Below, in pieces: positions 63,225 through 64,000 of a stretch of DNA of 64,000 nt (the first letter of the stretch is position 1; each line of letters starts with the position of its first letter). The stretch spans positions 276,871 to 340,870 of the forward strand of contig CABMPP010000001.1 of NCBI GenBank assembly GCA_902388495.1, written 5' to 3'. This DNA comes from an uncultured Bacteroides sp. (GTDB taxonomy: Bacteria; Bacteroidota; Bacteroidia; Bacteroidales; Bacteroidaceae). A program made the position numbers and the translations under genes. Below the pieces are notes generated by a model, which saw nothing but the letters and a program-made list of their open reading frames with translations, did no database searches and was not told the DNA's origin.

Positions 63225-63807
63225 TATAGATATGAAAGAGTTATGGAGCAGGCAGACCGTTCCGGCAGCCGATCCGTCTGAGTTGCTGAAAAAGATAGGG
63301 AGCTTTAGGAGAAGGGGAATCAGGAGGATAGTTGTGCTCAATGTTGTGCTATTGCTTTCCATATTCTTGATAGCGTTTATCTGGATCTATTTCAGCCCGC
63401 AACTGCTGAGCACCAAAGTAGGGATTGTATTGACTATTTTGCCGATAGGAGTGGCTGTAGCTTATAATTGCAGGTTGCTTCCTTTGTATAAAAGGATCGA
63501 TGAGAGCTGTTCCAACTTTGATTATCTGAACGAACTGCTTGCCGTGAAAGGCAAGGAAAGCTTTATGCAGACTAAGGTACTGAACCTCTATTTTGTATTG
63601 CTGTCTTTGGGGATCGGGCTCTATATGTATGAGTATGTGATGGATAGACCGTTACTGTTCGGGATAATGGCGTATGCTGCTTTCCTGCTGTGGGTTGCTT
63701 TTAATTGGTTTGTTTTGCGGCCGAAGAGCATCGGGAAGAGCAGGCGGGAGATAGAAGAGCTGATAAGGCAGGTGAAGAAAATCAGGCTGCAATTGACTCA
63801 ATTATAA
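63214..63807 (+). CDS. Multi-pass membrane protein, candidate partner of the ECF sigma factor
   Basis: A 197-residue protein with a soluble N-terminus (SDIDMKELWSRQTVPAADPSELLKKIGSFRRRGIRR) and about four membrane helices (VVLNVVLLLSIFLIAFIWIYF, VGIVLTILPIGVAVAYN, YFVLLSLGIGLYMYEYVM, LFGIMAYAAFLLWVAFNWFVL), ending in a charged helix. It overlaps the sigma gene by 11 bases. It is not a classical FecR or zinc-type anti-sigma factor but probably holds the sigma factor at the membrane (inference). Confidence 0.7.
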   Translation: MKSDIDMKELWSRQTVPAADPSELLKKIGSFRRRGIRRIVVLNVVLLLSIFLIAFIWIYFSPQLLSTKVGIVLTILPIGVAVAYNCRLLPLYKRIDESCSNFDYLNELLAVKGKESFMQTKVLNLYFVLLSLGIGLYMYEYVMDRPLLFGIMAYAAFLLWVAFNWFVLRPKSIGKSRREIEELIRQVKKIRLQLTQL

Positions 63808-63943
63808 GAACCAGGGAAGGCAAAGTTCTGATAGATGTATCATTTTGTCATTCTGAACGTGAATTCGATATAAGATGATTGACTCATATCGATGATAGAA
63901 ATGAAGTAAATGATAATTTATCGCAGCAAAGCATCAGCGCAGC

Positions 63944-63988
63944 AAGCCTGAAAGGCTTTTATCTATCAGCCCAGGGCAACGCCCTGGG
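63944..63988. repeat. REP-like pair of palindromes
   Basis: Two small hairpins lie side by side: AAGCCT-GAA-AGGCTT (63944-63958) and CCCAGGGC-AAC-GCCCTGGG (63970-63988), 11 bases apart. Paired palindromes of this kind are recalled as dispersed extragenic repeats in Bacteroides genomes. The hairpin CTCAGGCT-GAA-AGCCTGAG at 11573-11591 has a related core. Confidence 0.65.
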
Positions 63989-64000
63989 TAATAATGCGCT

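Overview
The window looks like chromosome of a gut Bacteroides (order Bacteroidales). Three kinds of evidence point there: SusC/SusD outer-membrane pairs, promoters of the Bacteroides type (TTTG, a 19-20 base spacer, TAnnTTTG), and family content that includes fimbrillin-like lipoproteins, DUF3575/DUF5119 proteins, GlsA/GlsB-like acyltransferases and DUF4292 proteins. No rRNA, tRNA, CRISPR array or complete insertion sequence was recognised.

Layout. 1-6.1 kb is an L-fucose catabolic operon (fucR 3' end, fucI, fucA, fucK, a RhaM-type mutarotase, fucP). 6.2-18.4 kb is a fimbrial locus: a tyrosine recombinase gene, a 281-bp segment between perfect 20-bp inverted repeats, then a downstream gene set (small winged-helix-like protein, DUF3575, DUF5119, three fimbrillin-like lipoproteins, and an HU-like/DUF4469 protein). 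The best promoter in the invertible segment points away from the fimbrial genes, so the sequenced molecule is probably in the OFF state. Two solitary genes, an XRE antitoxin with a toxin remnant and a KilA-N protein, sit inside this locus. Each is enclosed by the same arrangement of boxA-like motif, complementary flanks and a GC-rich 3' hairpin. This repeated cassette architecture is the most unusual signal in the window.

18.5-28 kb is mostly housekeeping: an ECF sigma factor, glycine-lipid synthesis (glsA/glsB-like), dgt, dut, a TPR protein, a DUF4292 lipoprotein, a degenerate EnvC-like M23 protein and an ArgE-like deacylase. 28-32.7 kb is a SusC/SusD pair without enzymes, followed by an acyl-CoA synthetase and a nine-unit 22-bp repeat array. 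35-47.8 kb is a polysaccharide utilization locus with its own ECF sigma/FecR switch, an STN-type SusC, SusD, a GH9 enzyme, a DUF5009 membrane protein, a GHL10-like glycosidase and a CBM9-like protein. It is followed by prfB.

49-53.7 kb holds two secreted alpha/beta hydrolases, one of them a hydrolase-cupin-CMD fusion, divergent from an AraC regulator. 54-58.8 kb has a 45-residue membrane peptide, a CYTH protein, an MgtC/DUF4010 protein and an outer-membrane beta-barrel protein. 59.3-64 kb contains a lipoprotein gene with a JAMM-like C-terminal domain that is split by an in-frame stop, a small secreted partner, an alpha/beta hydrolase and an ECF sigma factor with a membrane partner.
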